A DNA stretch of 64,000 nt. Source: Oncomelania hupensis (lineage: Eukaryota; Mollusca; Gastropoda; Littorinimorpha; Pomatiopsidae). The notes beneath the pieces were generated by a model. That model saw nothing but the letters and a program-made list of their open reading frames with translations, was not told where the DNA came from and searched no databases. Within the stretch, counting starts at the first letter, position 1. The number at the start of each line of letters is the position of its first letter. Made by a program: the position numbers and the translations under genes. The stretch spans positions 77,792,644-77,856,643 of the forward strand of contig CM072511.1 in NCBI GenBank assembly GCA_036898135.1, written 5' to 3'. Positions 22,974 to 32,442 of this stretch are shown in pieces.

Positions 22974-24721
22974 GATTACGGATTTACACAGTTTCGGATA
23001 AATGAAACAGTCTGTCATGCATATTTTAATTTTAAAATATCTGTCGTTGATTAAAAAATAATAAATTCCAGGGCAGAAAACGAACCTATGACATACACAC
23101 ATAAGCAGCATAAAAGCACCTAATAAATGTCAATAAGTAAACATAAACAAAAAAAAAAGACAGCAGTAGCGGAATGTTAATAATAATGATGGTTAAAAGT
23201 TTGGTTTTTGCAAACGTTGCCATAAAAATGTTCTTTTGCAATGGCATAGGCTCAATAAGTTACCACGCACAGATCATTCATATAACAGATGATGAAATAT
23301 AGCCAGCCCGAGCAAAGGAAACTAATCCGTGAGAGCGTCTCGCATTTTTGTATAGGACATAATGGTAGTTCTCCCTCTTTCCGTAATAAGCTCTTTGTTT
23401 ATACTATACAATTACTCACCTAACCTTCCACAACTGTTGTTAATAATTACAATGATTTTTTTAAATCATAAAACAATAATACACGTTTCTAAAATGAAAT
23501 GTAAACACATAATATCAAACTTATAATTGACGAGGCATAAAATAGTGCAGAAGTTAAAATTTAAATAATTTGGTAACCATATATATGAGTTATCCCTATA
23601 TTATTTGAAATGATTTCGGAAACCTGCAGCGGCAACAAAGGTAAAAGTAAATGTTATTTATATTTTGATGGTGGTTTGCTGGAATACTGAATAGCAGATA
23701 TATATGTGAGCGTCTCTGGACTAGTAGCAACAATAGAGATCGAGATGGGGGTCCATGTAAGAGAATCTAAATCGTATTACAGTACTTACGCATCGCAGAC
23801 AAGAGGGAAGACCTGGTCGGCCAGAGGGACAATGAGTGGTGTCAGCAGACTGCCGATGGCGGCATCGCAAATTTTCACACAGGCGGCCTTGGTTACGCCG
23901 GAGTGAAGCAGGGGAACCACTTTGGCCACGAGATTATGGAAGGTATCTGCACGCATGGACGTAATACCAAATCATGATTCTCTTGTTAGTGTGAGTCGGG
24001 TCAAGAATTTTATAATGTAAAATCCTTGGTCAGGTCTAGAGTCTCAGTTGCTGGACAATGTGTACGATAATCTATATCTTGCTAAAAGCGAGCCAGAAAT
24101 AAAGCTGGCTGTAAGTGGGCGCCTCGGGCGGCTTGAGTTATATCCTGTTTTGGCCAGCGCCTTGAGCAGCTCTTGAACTGGAAAAGCGCTATATAAGAAC
24201 GATTTAATTAATAAATAAGCTGTAGTGTTTCTTGTACGTTTTTAGACGGTATATTTATGATAGGAATCCACCTTTTGTTGTCAATCTTTCTATTTATGTT
24301 TTGCCATACTGCTATAGAAAGTTAGAACAATAATTTTATTTTGGCTCTGTTTAAAAGCTTACAGTTTGTTTGGGAATCGCCATATGAAAAGGGAATTGTT
24401 GTATTTTTCACTTCAGTCAGTTGGGACTTCTTTCAGCCTCACGGTATTTTAGTGTCTCATTAGCTTATATTATGGGCTGCATTGCAGTTGCTTTTCTGAA
24501 TAGATTTCCCTGAAACAGTTCAGATAGACTACTGAACATGTTTTAAGCAAAATCTTACTGGCATCAAGGTGGAGGTGACTAGTGATTGACTTGAACTCGT
24601 TCTCAGCCGCCTGAAACGCATGGTGAAAAAAATCGATGACGCCTTGAAGAAAAGCGCGCTCGTTGATGGAGGGAGCGGCAGCGACCAAGGCCACAAGGCA
24701 AAGGAGAATGGCGACCTTCAT
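21652..24721 (-). CDS. Small secreted helical protein, 117 aa, family not recognised
   Basis: Coding exons 24721-24559, 23946-23790 and 21685-21652 join in phase (donors gcca/gtaaga and gatgc/gtaagt; acceptors gtgcag/at and tttcag/tg). Residues 1-16 (MKVAILLCLVALVAAA) are a classic signal peptide with a likely cut after A16. The mature chain is rich in Ala, Leu, Val and His, predicted helical ('ERAFLQGVIDFFHHAFQAAE'), with only three cysteines (C77, C81, C105), so one is unpaired unless it dimerises. It ends 'CDAALAQLEHAAG'. A saposin-like or small antimicrobial or egg-fluid fold is conceivable but not shown. A non-coding first exon with a TATA box is proposed at 26169-26135. Intron 3 holds a THAP-like remnant and a (CT)n tract; intron 1 holds a LINE. 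Confidence 0.8.
22064..22211 (+). pseudogene. THAP-like zinc-finger exon, frameshifted
   Basis: Starts ATG and reads 'GGEFCTAINCRNARYKK'; after a one-frame shift it reads 'DGKFFFKFPRDKER' before a donor-like gtaaat. The C-x4-C opening and the FFxFPxD block resemble the N-terminus of a THAP domain, found in P-element-like transposases and host factors. The second C/H pair is not seen. Antisense inside intron 3 of the secreted-protein gene. Probably a decayed transposon. Confidence 0.45.
22500..22760 (-). repeat. Dispersed repeat, inverted partner of 4302-4520
   Basis: Reverse complement of the 4.3-kb copy, with about 40 bp of extra sequence in two places. It begins 'agactaagtctgttttctcc'. Confidence 0.75.
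22901..22968. repeat. (CT)n microsatellite
   Basis: 68 bp of pure CT repeats inside intron 3 of the secreted-protein gene. Confidence 0.98.
24108..24225 (+). mobile_element. SINE family 2, 3' part
   Basis: 'ggcttgagttatatcctgtt', 'cagcgccttgagcagctctt' and 'aaaagcgctatataagaac' are shared with copies at 39435, 62376 and 63893. Only the 3' body is present. It lies just 3' of the 23946 acceptor, in intron 2 of the secreted-protein gene. Confidence 0.7.
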
Positions 24722-24879
24722 GTTGTCTGCAAAGAGAAAATGCAAACATTGCCACGTACTCTATCATTTGTACCCAGTGAAACACAGCCATAAATTACAA
24801 ATTCTCATAAAAATATAATTGATTCTATATCTAACTTGTTAATAACTGATGATGTTACAATGTGTTTGAGATAATTTGA

Positions 24880-25560
24880 TAGCAAAAAAGATTTAGGAAT
24901 AACATTTGACTCCATGTTAACTTTTGACTGTCACATTAGTGAAGTAATTAATAAGGCAAATAAAACTCGGATTTATATGGCGATGTTTCTTGTATCTAGA
25001 TAGACCATCATTTGTACAACTTTACAAGTCCTTGGTTAAACCTCTTCTAGAATATGGCAATATTATTTGGTACCCTTTATTAAAGAGACAGTCCGCTGCT
25101 ATTGAGCGTGTACAAAGACGAGCAACTAAAATGGTTCCAGGACTGAAAGATGTTTCTTACAGAGACAGACTGGAATCATTATGTCTGCCAAGCCTAAAAG
25201 CCAGAAGAGTGAGAGGAGACCTAATACAAGCTTATAAAATTGTAAATAACATTGATGAATTAGATACTAACAAATTTTTTGAATTAAACAAATTTGATAT
25301 AATAAGAAACTCTGTTAACAAATTATTTATTAAGCATAGCCGTACTAATTTTCGAAAAAAATACTTTTGGTAATAGAGTTGCACCTCTATGGAACAAACT
25401 TCCACAAAATATTAAACAGGCAAAAACTTTAAACAGTTTCAAAAATCTTATTGATGAACAAGAAATTTTAAAATCTATAAAATACGATTTTGATAGTTGA
25501 GCGTCTTGAGCCGGCTTAAATCAGACCTGAAATATATGTGCTAAAGATGGGACATTAAAT
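24880..25560 (+). mobile_element. LINE RT C-terminal fragment, jockey/CR1-like
   Basis: The frame 24990-25373 reads 'FVQLYKSLVKPLLEYGNIIW', 'IERVQRRATKMVPGLKDVSY', 'LPSLKARRVRGDLIQAYKI', the well-known thumb and C-terminal motif string of jockey/CR1-type RTs. Upstream 'KDLGITFDSMLTFDCHI' is in another frame, so it is broken. It sits in intron 1 of the secreted-protein gene, antisense. Confidence 0.85.
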
Positions 25561-26134
25561 AAGCCGTGAGGCTTAATGATCACCATGATCTAGTCCCTAC
25601 ACTACTACTTCTGCTACTACTAAATTTCTTCAAACATGTACACTAGGCAGTATGATAATATACAAATTTATTAATCCACGTTATTAGGTGAAAGCATCCC
25701 ATGGGCATATAAGCACAACATAAAAAGTCATTGAGGTCCCTGGTAACGTCACGGGATTTCTAGCTAGTGAAGAGATTGGCGGCTTGGGGTGGGGACCTCA
25801 TTAATGCGATCATTATACTAATCGTCACCAAGATGCACAGCATTGATTCACTTGACTAATTCACAGTACAGTACTGCGTTTGTATATGGTTCGCCTGTAC
25901 CTGCATTTTAAGAGAAAAGGTTATTTAGGCCTACTTCTACAGCAGACGACCTTTTGGACGCTCTGACATGACTTTTAGATTCAAGTTGTGCATTACATTA
26001 CTATCAATAATCAGGCAAAAAGCCGCTTGATCTAGAGGTTTACGCTAGCAAATCAAAGGGGTTTGGCCGTGGTTTGCATAAAAATCTTTAATAAGCACAC
26101 AGGACAAAAGGTGAAGGATCAGCGAGGACTTTAC

Positions 26135-26169
26135 CTGCAACTGGTCTGCAAAAGTTCTGGAACTGCAAT
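26135..26169 (-). other. Proposed non-coding first exon of the secreted-protein gene
   Basis: On the minus strand, an initiator-like 'tcattgc' near 26169 lies 25 nt downstream of a TATAAAA, and the short exon ends at ttgcag/gtaaag (26135). The next exon would start at 24726 (tttgcag/acaacATG). Inference from spacing and splice sites only. Confidence 0.45.
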
Positions 26170-26187
26170 GATCCCAAATGAGAGCTG

Positions 26188-26194
26188 TTTTATA
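26188..26194 (-). promoter_or_regulatory. TATA box for the secreted-protein gene
   Basis: TATAAAA on the minus strand in the context 'aagtataaaacagctctc', about 25 nt before the proposed start site. Confidence 0.45.
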
Positions 26195-26353
26195 CTTTTC
26201 CCCCCATGTCCCTACGTTCAACTCAGCTACAAGACCAGGTGTCGTTTCACGTCCCAGATTGTCACGATGTTGATTTTTTTCTTTCCAAAAATCAAATTAA
26301 ATAAAGGTCAAAGACTAAAATTGAACTTTATATACCTACTTATCTAATCTAGC

Positions 26354-26366
26354 TTCTCTCTTTCTT

Positions 26367-26401
<35 letters not shown>
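26354..26401. repeat. (CT)n microsatellite
   Basis: About 48 bp of CT repeats, followed by C-rich low-complexity sequence to about 26450. Confidence 0.9.
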
Positions 26402-26459
26402 ACTCACTCACCTGCACCCCTCCCTCCCCCCCACTCTCCCTCCCCCAACACACACATAT

Positions 26460-27140
26460 TCAGCTTATATAGAGCCTATGAACTATGTGTGTCGTGAAAT
26501 AGGCCGCTGTGACCGAATTTCACTTGACGCGAAATATGCTCGCTGCGACAATAGTTTCCGACAAAATGTCCGTAAAATAAGTCGCAGTCCGTAATGCAGT
26601 CGAGGACAATTTTGCGACCTGTTTTAGTGACACTACCCTGTGAAATTGTGACGCTGAAAAATACGTTTGTTTGCCACTCATTGTGTGCGAGTGTTGTGCA
26701 TGTTCGGGTCTGTGCGTGTTAAGCGCATGTGTTTAAACGCAACACGAGCTGGTCCAACAGAGGGAGTGTGTTAACTGGGTGGTTAGAATTTTAGCTATAC
26801 GTGTGTGTGTGTGTGCGCGCGCGCACGTTGACAGGCACCTATTTTCCCTTTTGTACATATACAGTTCATCTTTGTATCGTTTAATCGTCTTATATTTTTA
26901 TTGAGCTTGTGCTGTCAGCGCGTGTTCATAATGTTTCATGTGTTCTTTTTTTGTGGTGCTGCAGCATTGACCAAATGCTTTCCTTGTGCGTTCACTTGGC
27001 AATAAAATATTTTGTATCCTTGTTTCCTTCACGTAACCTATTGTCGCTGCGACCTATTTTCACGTGCAAAAATGTCGGACAGAGACAGATTTTTGCGTGA
27101 TAACTTTTCACGTGAAAACTTGTCACACACAACGAAAAAT
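26460..27140. mobile_element. Possible DNA-transposon remnant with related ends
   Basis: The left part has 'cgtgaaataggccgctgtga' and 'gctgcgacaatag'; the right part, reverse-complemented, has 'cgtgaaaataggtcgcagcg' and 'acaatagg'. These similar phrases in opposite orientation, unusually CpG-rich for the region, suggest degenerate inverted ends. No transposase frame. Confidence 0.3.
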
Positions 27141-27498
27141 GAATCACCGAAACTTTAGTTAAAAGGTATTGTTTTCTTGCCATAACGCAATCTCTGTAAC
27201 TTGCATATCCGCCCTGCTCTTGTTTTTAATTGGGAGGGAGAGTAAAAAGGGCGGAGGCAATATTTTGACTGCACTGATGTTCGTATTGGTTGTTTTATCC
27301 AGTGTAAACTAAAGTAATTTAATTAAAATTCAATCATTAACTATTTCATTTAAAAAGTGACACGGAGAGCAAGAGTGAGTTGGAGAGAGGGGTAGATGAT
27401 GGTGACGATAACGATGATGATGGTCAATTAGGCCTATAATATAGCGCTGATATCTCATGCTGTTAAACCATGCTCAAGGCTCGCAGAAAAAAAGATAT

Positions 27499-28515
27499 TT
27501 AGTTATTCATTGCTTACAGGGTCTAGCGGACAGCAGAGTGCCGAATCAGGACCACAAAATCAAGACCACAAACCTTTGCTGAAAGAGGACTCACCCCTGA
27601 TCCGCATAAATGATTTGATGAAACAACCCCAGTGGTAACACTGAAGGCGCTCCATCAGCCGGTCACTGTACAATAAAGACATCCCACGCAGGGGACGCTG
27701 AGGCTATAGTCTAATTTATTGAACCCCCGTTTACACAAACAAATTACCCCCGTGGGGTGCCGGGGGTTTCAGTATAAATAGTATCCCCACTTTCTGGAAA
27801 TTTAGTGCTTTAAATTCCCACTGTCGCTGTCTTTCTCATTTGTTCTTTCTCATTCCTGCTTTGTTCTATCAATCTGCTATACTATCTTCTTCTTCGCTAG
27901 ACCAGTATTAACATACCATTTTTCTTGAAAACTCTTCCGGGACAAGACTCCTTATTTGTGTGTGAGGTCTGTTGGATCAGTTTGGGAATATTGGACGCTT
28001 TCTGCCAGGTGGTCACTATGGCTTCCTATGATGTTATTATTTAGCAATGTGATGTTTGTATTCTATTTTGTTTTTGTAAACGGGGGTTCGATAAATTAGA
28101 GTATAGCCTCAGCGTCCCCTGCGTGGGATGTCTTTATTGTAAAGTGACTGGCTGGTGGAGAGTATTCAGTTTTGCCACTAGGGTTGTTTCAGAAGATCTT
28201 TTACGCGGATCAGGGGTTGTCCGGTCCTGATTAAACTGGCTCGGAAGAGTCCGCTGTCTTTAAAGCAATAATCATGTAATGTAATGTAACAAACAAATTA
28301 GAATTCAAACATTATTATAAAATATCAACAAAACACATACATAGAAAATGACTATTGCTAAATAATAATATCATAGGAAGCCCAATAGTGACCATTTGGC
28401 AGAAAGCGTTCAATATTCCCAAGCTGTTCCAACAGACCTCACACACAAACGAGGAGTTTTGTCCCGGAAGAGTTTTCAAGAAAAAAAATGTAGGTGACTG
28501 GTCTAGCGAAGAAGA
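27499..28515 (-). mobile_element. SINE-like family S, copy D, interrupted by copy E
   Basis: Minus-oriented, tail subfamily 2 ('gttattcattgcttacaggg' on plus). Its body resumes after copy E at 28301 and runs to about 28515, where the 5' head is missing. The insertion is bounded by copy E's target duplication. Confidence 0.75.
27747..28289 (+). mobile_element. SINE-like family S, copy E, nested in copy D
   Basis: Starts 'cccccgtggggtgccggggg' and ends 'aatgtaatgtaa'; flanked by 11-bp duplications 'caaacaaatta' (27736-27746 and 28290-28300). 543 bp, with a ~35-bp internal deletion near 28050 compared with copy A. Shows that tail type 1 was active after the tail type 2 copy was in place. Confidence 0.85.
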
Positions 28516-28630
28516 TGTACAGGGTCCAGCGGACTGTAAAGAGCCGAATCAGGACCACAAAATCAAGACCACAACTTCGCTGAAAGAGGACTCGCTCCTG
28601 ATCCGCATAAAAGATCTGCTGAAACAACCA
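28516..28630 (-). mobile_element. SINE-like family S, 3' fragment
   Basis: About 115 bp, with 'cagggtccagcggactgtaa' and 'gatccgcataaaagatctgc'. Only the 3' end remains, and it abuts copy D directly. Confidence 0.7.
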
Positions 28631-28672
28631 TCGTGCCTTTCATATCTACCACTGAAATAAAGCTTGTGGCCT

Positions 28673-29035
28673 TAGTCGGTCGTTGTTTTACCTACGCCTT
28701 TCCAGCGCAGTTCGCTGATCCCTACAACATTCCATCGATAGTGGTCCAGCTCGTGGGCCAGTTATTCTAATTTTATATCCGCACTTAGGGTCCTGACATT
28801 CCAGGTTCCTATGACGATGTTGTTTCTGGTGCGGTTCTTGCTAAGTTGTCCATCAGTAGCACACTTATCACCTCCGTCCTTGTGGCCAACGGAAGGCGCG
28901 GTCCTTGGTGAGCCGGGCGACGACCGATCCGGTATGGAGTAAATGGTTTTATTCATCATGCAGTGTGTCTTGGGCAAGAAAGACCTGGCAGAGCCCAATC
29001 CTCTCCAGGCTGTTGGTTACAGCCGATATCCACGA
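28673..29035 (-). mobile_element. RTE-type LINE, endonuclease N-terminus
   Basis: The minus-strand frame contains 'NNIVIGTWNVRTLSADIKLE', the start of the apurinic-type endonuclease domain (xIxTWNVRTL) of RTE-group LINEs, preceded by a basic, proline-rich leader. Truncated at the next stop. Confidence 0.75.
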
Positions 29036-29850
29036 ATACAGTATCTCCAATTTCTGGAAATGTTGTGCTTTAAATTCCCACTGTCGCTGTCTTTCTCCCT
29101 TGTTCTTTATCATTCCTATGCTGTTCTATCAATCTACTATATTATCTTCTTTGCTAGACCAGTCACCTATCTTTTTTCTTGAAAACTCTTCTGGGACAAA
29201 ACTCCTCATTTGTGTTTGAGGTTTGTTGGATCAGCTTGGGAATGTTGGATGCTTTTTGCTAAATGGTCACTGGAGCTTCCTATATTATTTGGCAATGTAG
29301 GCATTTTCTATGTATATTTTTTGTTTATATCTTATAATGATGTTTGCATTCTATTTTGTTTTTGTATATAAATGTGTGATATTTACTGTTATCAAGTGGC
29401 TGGACTACATATGTTTCATAGCCGTGTGAAAGCTAGTGTGACAGTGATCTTTTACCATTTTTCTATCTATCTCTGTACCCCAGCCTAAACACAGACCGAG
29501 CTAAACAAATAAATGTATTGAGTTAAGTCACAGGGAGATTACTAGCGATCCCCATAGACTAAAGACGAGTGGGTAATAGCATTCCATTCTGCAGAGCCCA
29601 ACAACAACAAAAACCACGTCACAAAACGGGAGTTCGAAAAATTAGATTATAGCCTCTGCTTGGGATGCCTTTATTGTAAAGTGACCGGTTGGTAGAGTGC
29701 CTTCAGTGTTACCACTAGGGTTGTTTCTGCTGATCTTTTATGAGAATCAGGGGTAAGTCCTCTTTCAGCCAAGTTGTGGTCTTGATTTTGTGATCCTGAT
29801 TTGGCTCTTTGCAGTCCTATGGACCCTGTAAGCAATGAATAACTTACTAT
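29036..29850 (+). mobile_element. SINE-like family S, copy F, with ~260-bp insert
   Basis: The head ('gtatctccaatttctggaaa') lies at 29036 and the tail-2 end ('ggaccctgtaagcaatgaat') at 29850. An unrelated piece at about 29368-29625, without a gene, interrupts the body. The first ~40 bp of the element are missing. Confidence 0.7.
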
Positions 29851-30485
29851 AATTATCTTGCAGGACACACAGGTGAGGGAAATTGGCTTGTAGTTGGCGG
29901 GATTGTACTGCTCTCCCTTCTTAAGGATCGGAGTCACATTTGCATCCCTCCAGTCTGAAGGCACAACACCGCTGTTTAGGGATCGAGGACTAGAAGATGT
30001 GGTCATCGCTGGAACAAGCTCTTCCGACAGTCCCTTTAGGATTCGGAGGCCAATCCCATCTGGTCCTGTAGCTTTGTGAGGGTCAAAGGTCAGCCATAAG
30101 TTTCCTCACCCTCCACCCACCCCCCTCTCTCTCTCTCTCTCTCTCTCTGTGATGAGAATGCTCTCCACCACGGGGATACTTTGGTTGGCCGTGCCTGTTT
30201 TCTGCTGGAACTGCTCCTCGGTGTACTGCATGGGCTCCGCCGCTGAAGACCGACTGGAAGTGTGCGTTTAGGATCTCTGCTTTTACCTTTGGGTCAGAGG
30301 TCAGCTGCTGGCCTTCCCTCTTCAATGGTGCGACGCCAATGCTGGAGGACTTCTGGATCTTGATATACGTCCAGGAGCGTTTGTTCTTGCCTGCTTGGTT
30401 TGGATCGTCACGAGTTATGAAGATGTCATTGAGGTAGTTCCAGTAGCTCCGATGCATTTGACGCTGTATCTTACGCCTGAGGTTC
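29851..30485 (-). mobile_element. LINE RT N-terminal fragment, jockey-like
   Basis: Minus-strand frames read 'VPSDWRDANVTPILKKGEQY', 'NPANYKPISLTCVSCKI' and, upstream, 'HRSYWNYLNDIFITRDDPNQ', 'KRSWTYIKIQKSSSIGVAPL'. These are the linker and fingers motifs of jockey/CR1-type RTs. A CT microsatellite (30123-30149) interrupts it. The RT palm is missing. Confidence 0.8.
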
Positions 30486-30486
30486 T

Positions 30487-30560
30487 TCCTGTAATATCCT
30501 ATCCTATCTCGTAACTCGAAAGTCGTTTGGGCACCACAGATGATCGTTTAACCAAACCCA
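30487..30560 (-). mobile_element. RTE-type LINE, 3' end only
   Basis: 'tatcctatcctatctcgtaa' then 'gggcaccacagatgatcg' match the 3' end of the copy at 11262. Confidence 0.7.
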
Positions 30561-30567
30561 ACCTAAC

Positions 30568-30752
30568 TAATATTAGTTGTTGTTTTTTTAATTTTATTTT
30601 GCTGGGTGAGTAAACCGGAGTACCCGTTGCAAGAGTTGAAAGAAAATATAATTCGGAGAAACATAACGCCCAGAGGCGGGATCGATTCCTCACCCATCAG
30701 GCGCCATTTGATTTCCAGCCTGTTAAACCACGTGGCCACAACGCTCGCATAA
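30568..30752 (-). mobile_element. tRNA-derived SINE, family 4
   Basis: On the minus strand, 'gagcgttgtggccacgtggt' (A-box region) and 'ggaatcgatccc' (B-box-like), then a body with 'ctccgaattatattttctt' and 'gtactccggtttactc'. A head fragment recurs at 15815. Confidence 0.6.
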
Positions 30753-30789
30753 TTATGTGACGTTATGTAGGATTTAGATCATTAATCAG

Positions 30790-30965
30790 GTCACGTGGGG
30801 TGGCCTCGTGGGTTAGTCGCCGGTTTCCTATGCCGAGGCTCGCGGTTTTGATTCCCACAAAGGGCGAACTTAGTGTGACTCGGGTACGAGACTATTGAGG
30901 TCATCGAGGGCTTAATTTCTCCGGTTTCCTTCATCCCTTGAATAATGGTATTGGATGCAATCAAT
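30790..30965 (+). mobile_element. tRNA-derived SINE, family 3
   Basis: Matches the reverse complement of 16768-16932, with 'ggtggcctcgtgggttagtc' and 'gtacgagactattgaggtca'. The B box is degraded ('ggttttgattcc'). Confidence 0.8.
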
Positions 30966-31164
30966 CTAAAATTTTACAAATTTAAAACAAATTGATTTCT
31001 GTTCCGTTTTCTAATAACAATAACACATTTTTGAGTGATGATCGACTGTGTGTTTGTTGTGTATGTAGGAGTGTTTGTAACATGTGATTGTGTATGTTGG
31101 TAACAGATCGACTCGTTTTGAGTTTGGTTTATGGGAATAAGGCGCGTATATATAGCATCCAGTA

Positions 31165-31206
<42 letters not shown>
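31165..31206. repeat. (TTA)n microsatellite
   Basis: About 42 bp of perfect TTA repeats. Confidence 0.95.
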
Positions 31207-31209
<3 letters not shown>

Positions 31210-31489
31210 TACACTAGTGAGACCTCGACTACAATATGCAACAGGGCTTTGCTCCGCAGAATTGCTGTAGAGGGGAATAACGGCTAAAGAATCCCAGAAA
31301 AAGGCCTCTTGCTAAATGCGACTAATGTTGTTCACAGCTAGCAGTAGGCTATTGCCGACGGTTTATTAAAGGAAATCATGACCGACATTTGGATCACGCT
31401 GAAAATCTGTGTTACATTATAAACGACACAGATAGATAACCCTGGGCGAAGTCATGTTGTCCTGCCTCACTGTTACTCAAATAGGACCG

Positions 31490-32123
31490 TGTTACACTCA
31501 GTTTGATGTTGGTGTTTTCTATCAGTATCTGATTCAGCCCCGATGCTTGAATTCCTGATAGTTGTGTAACTCAGATTCGTTTATTCACGCAACCCGCTCA
31601 AATCTGCATACAAATCACAAAGTCGACGTATAAAGTTTCCACTTTTATTCAGCACACATCAACAACTGCATACAATTCTCAATTCAACTCAACAACTTTC
31701 ACAGCAACTTTCCAAATCACTATCAACAACTTCACTATCTCAACACCGACTCGGCACACGATTAAATAACCTCTCTCTTTTCCGGAAAGATTTCGTACAT
31801 GGTAGAAAATGACGTACGGCCACCAATCGAATAAAAGATCGTCATCACTGACTTACGTCAATACATATTTTTATATCTTCCAGAACGACCTCTTGCTTCT
31901 ACATGTATCAGGAAATTTCTATCAAGAGTAAACACGCATATCCAGAAGATTCTCAAATAATATCGACTAACGCAAATTATCAACGTTATACAAAGCCTCT
32001 CCTAACAACAGTGCCAACTCAAATCAAAGGTAAATAAACTCCATTATTGAATACTTTGCAAAACGAAACGATTAGATCTATCGTGCGCGCTTTAGACACA
32101 CTTTCGTTCGTTTCAACGTAACA
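31490..32123 (-). repeat. 3' LTR
   Basis: 634 bp, TGTTAC...GTAACA ends, same length as the right LTR and no difference noticed on reading. Confidence 0.93.
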
Positions 32124-32135
32124 TAACCCCCCACT
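32124..32135 (-). promoter_or_regulatory. Polypurine tract of the LTR element
   Basis: On the minus strand 'gagtggggggtta' directly precedes the 3' LTR, the expected place for plus-strand priming. Confidence 0.65.
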
Positions 32136-32442
32136 CAAGAAGAAATTTACCCAATTTCTTTCAACAACGTTGAAACGTAATGCACAAACAAAGTCCACAA
32201 TTGAAACTAATTTAAGACTTTCTGAATACTGTAATTGCGCTCAGCTTATCTACACAGAGTCAATGGTTTTCATCTTCAAACCTGTCTGGATATTGTCAAT
32301 GTTCACAGTTCATTCACACAGAGTCAAAGTTTCTCATCTGCAAGTCTTTCTGGATACTGTCAATGTTCACAGATCATTTACCCAGTCAACGTTTTTCATT
32401 TTCAAGTCTGTCATTACCAATATTCTTAGTTCGTCCACACAG

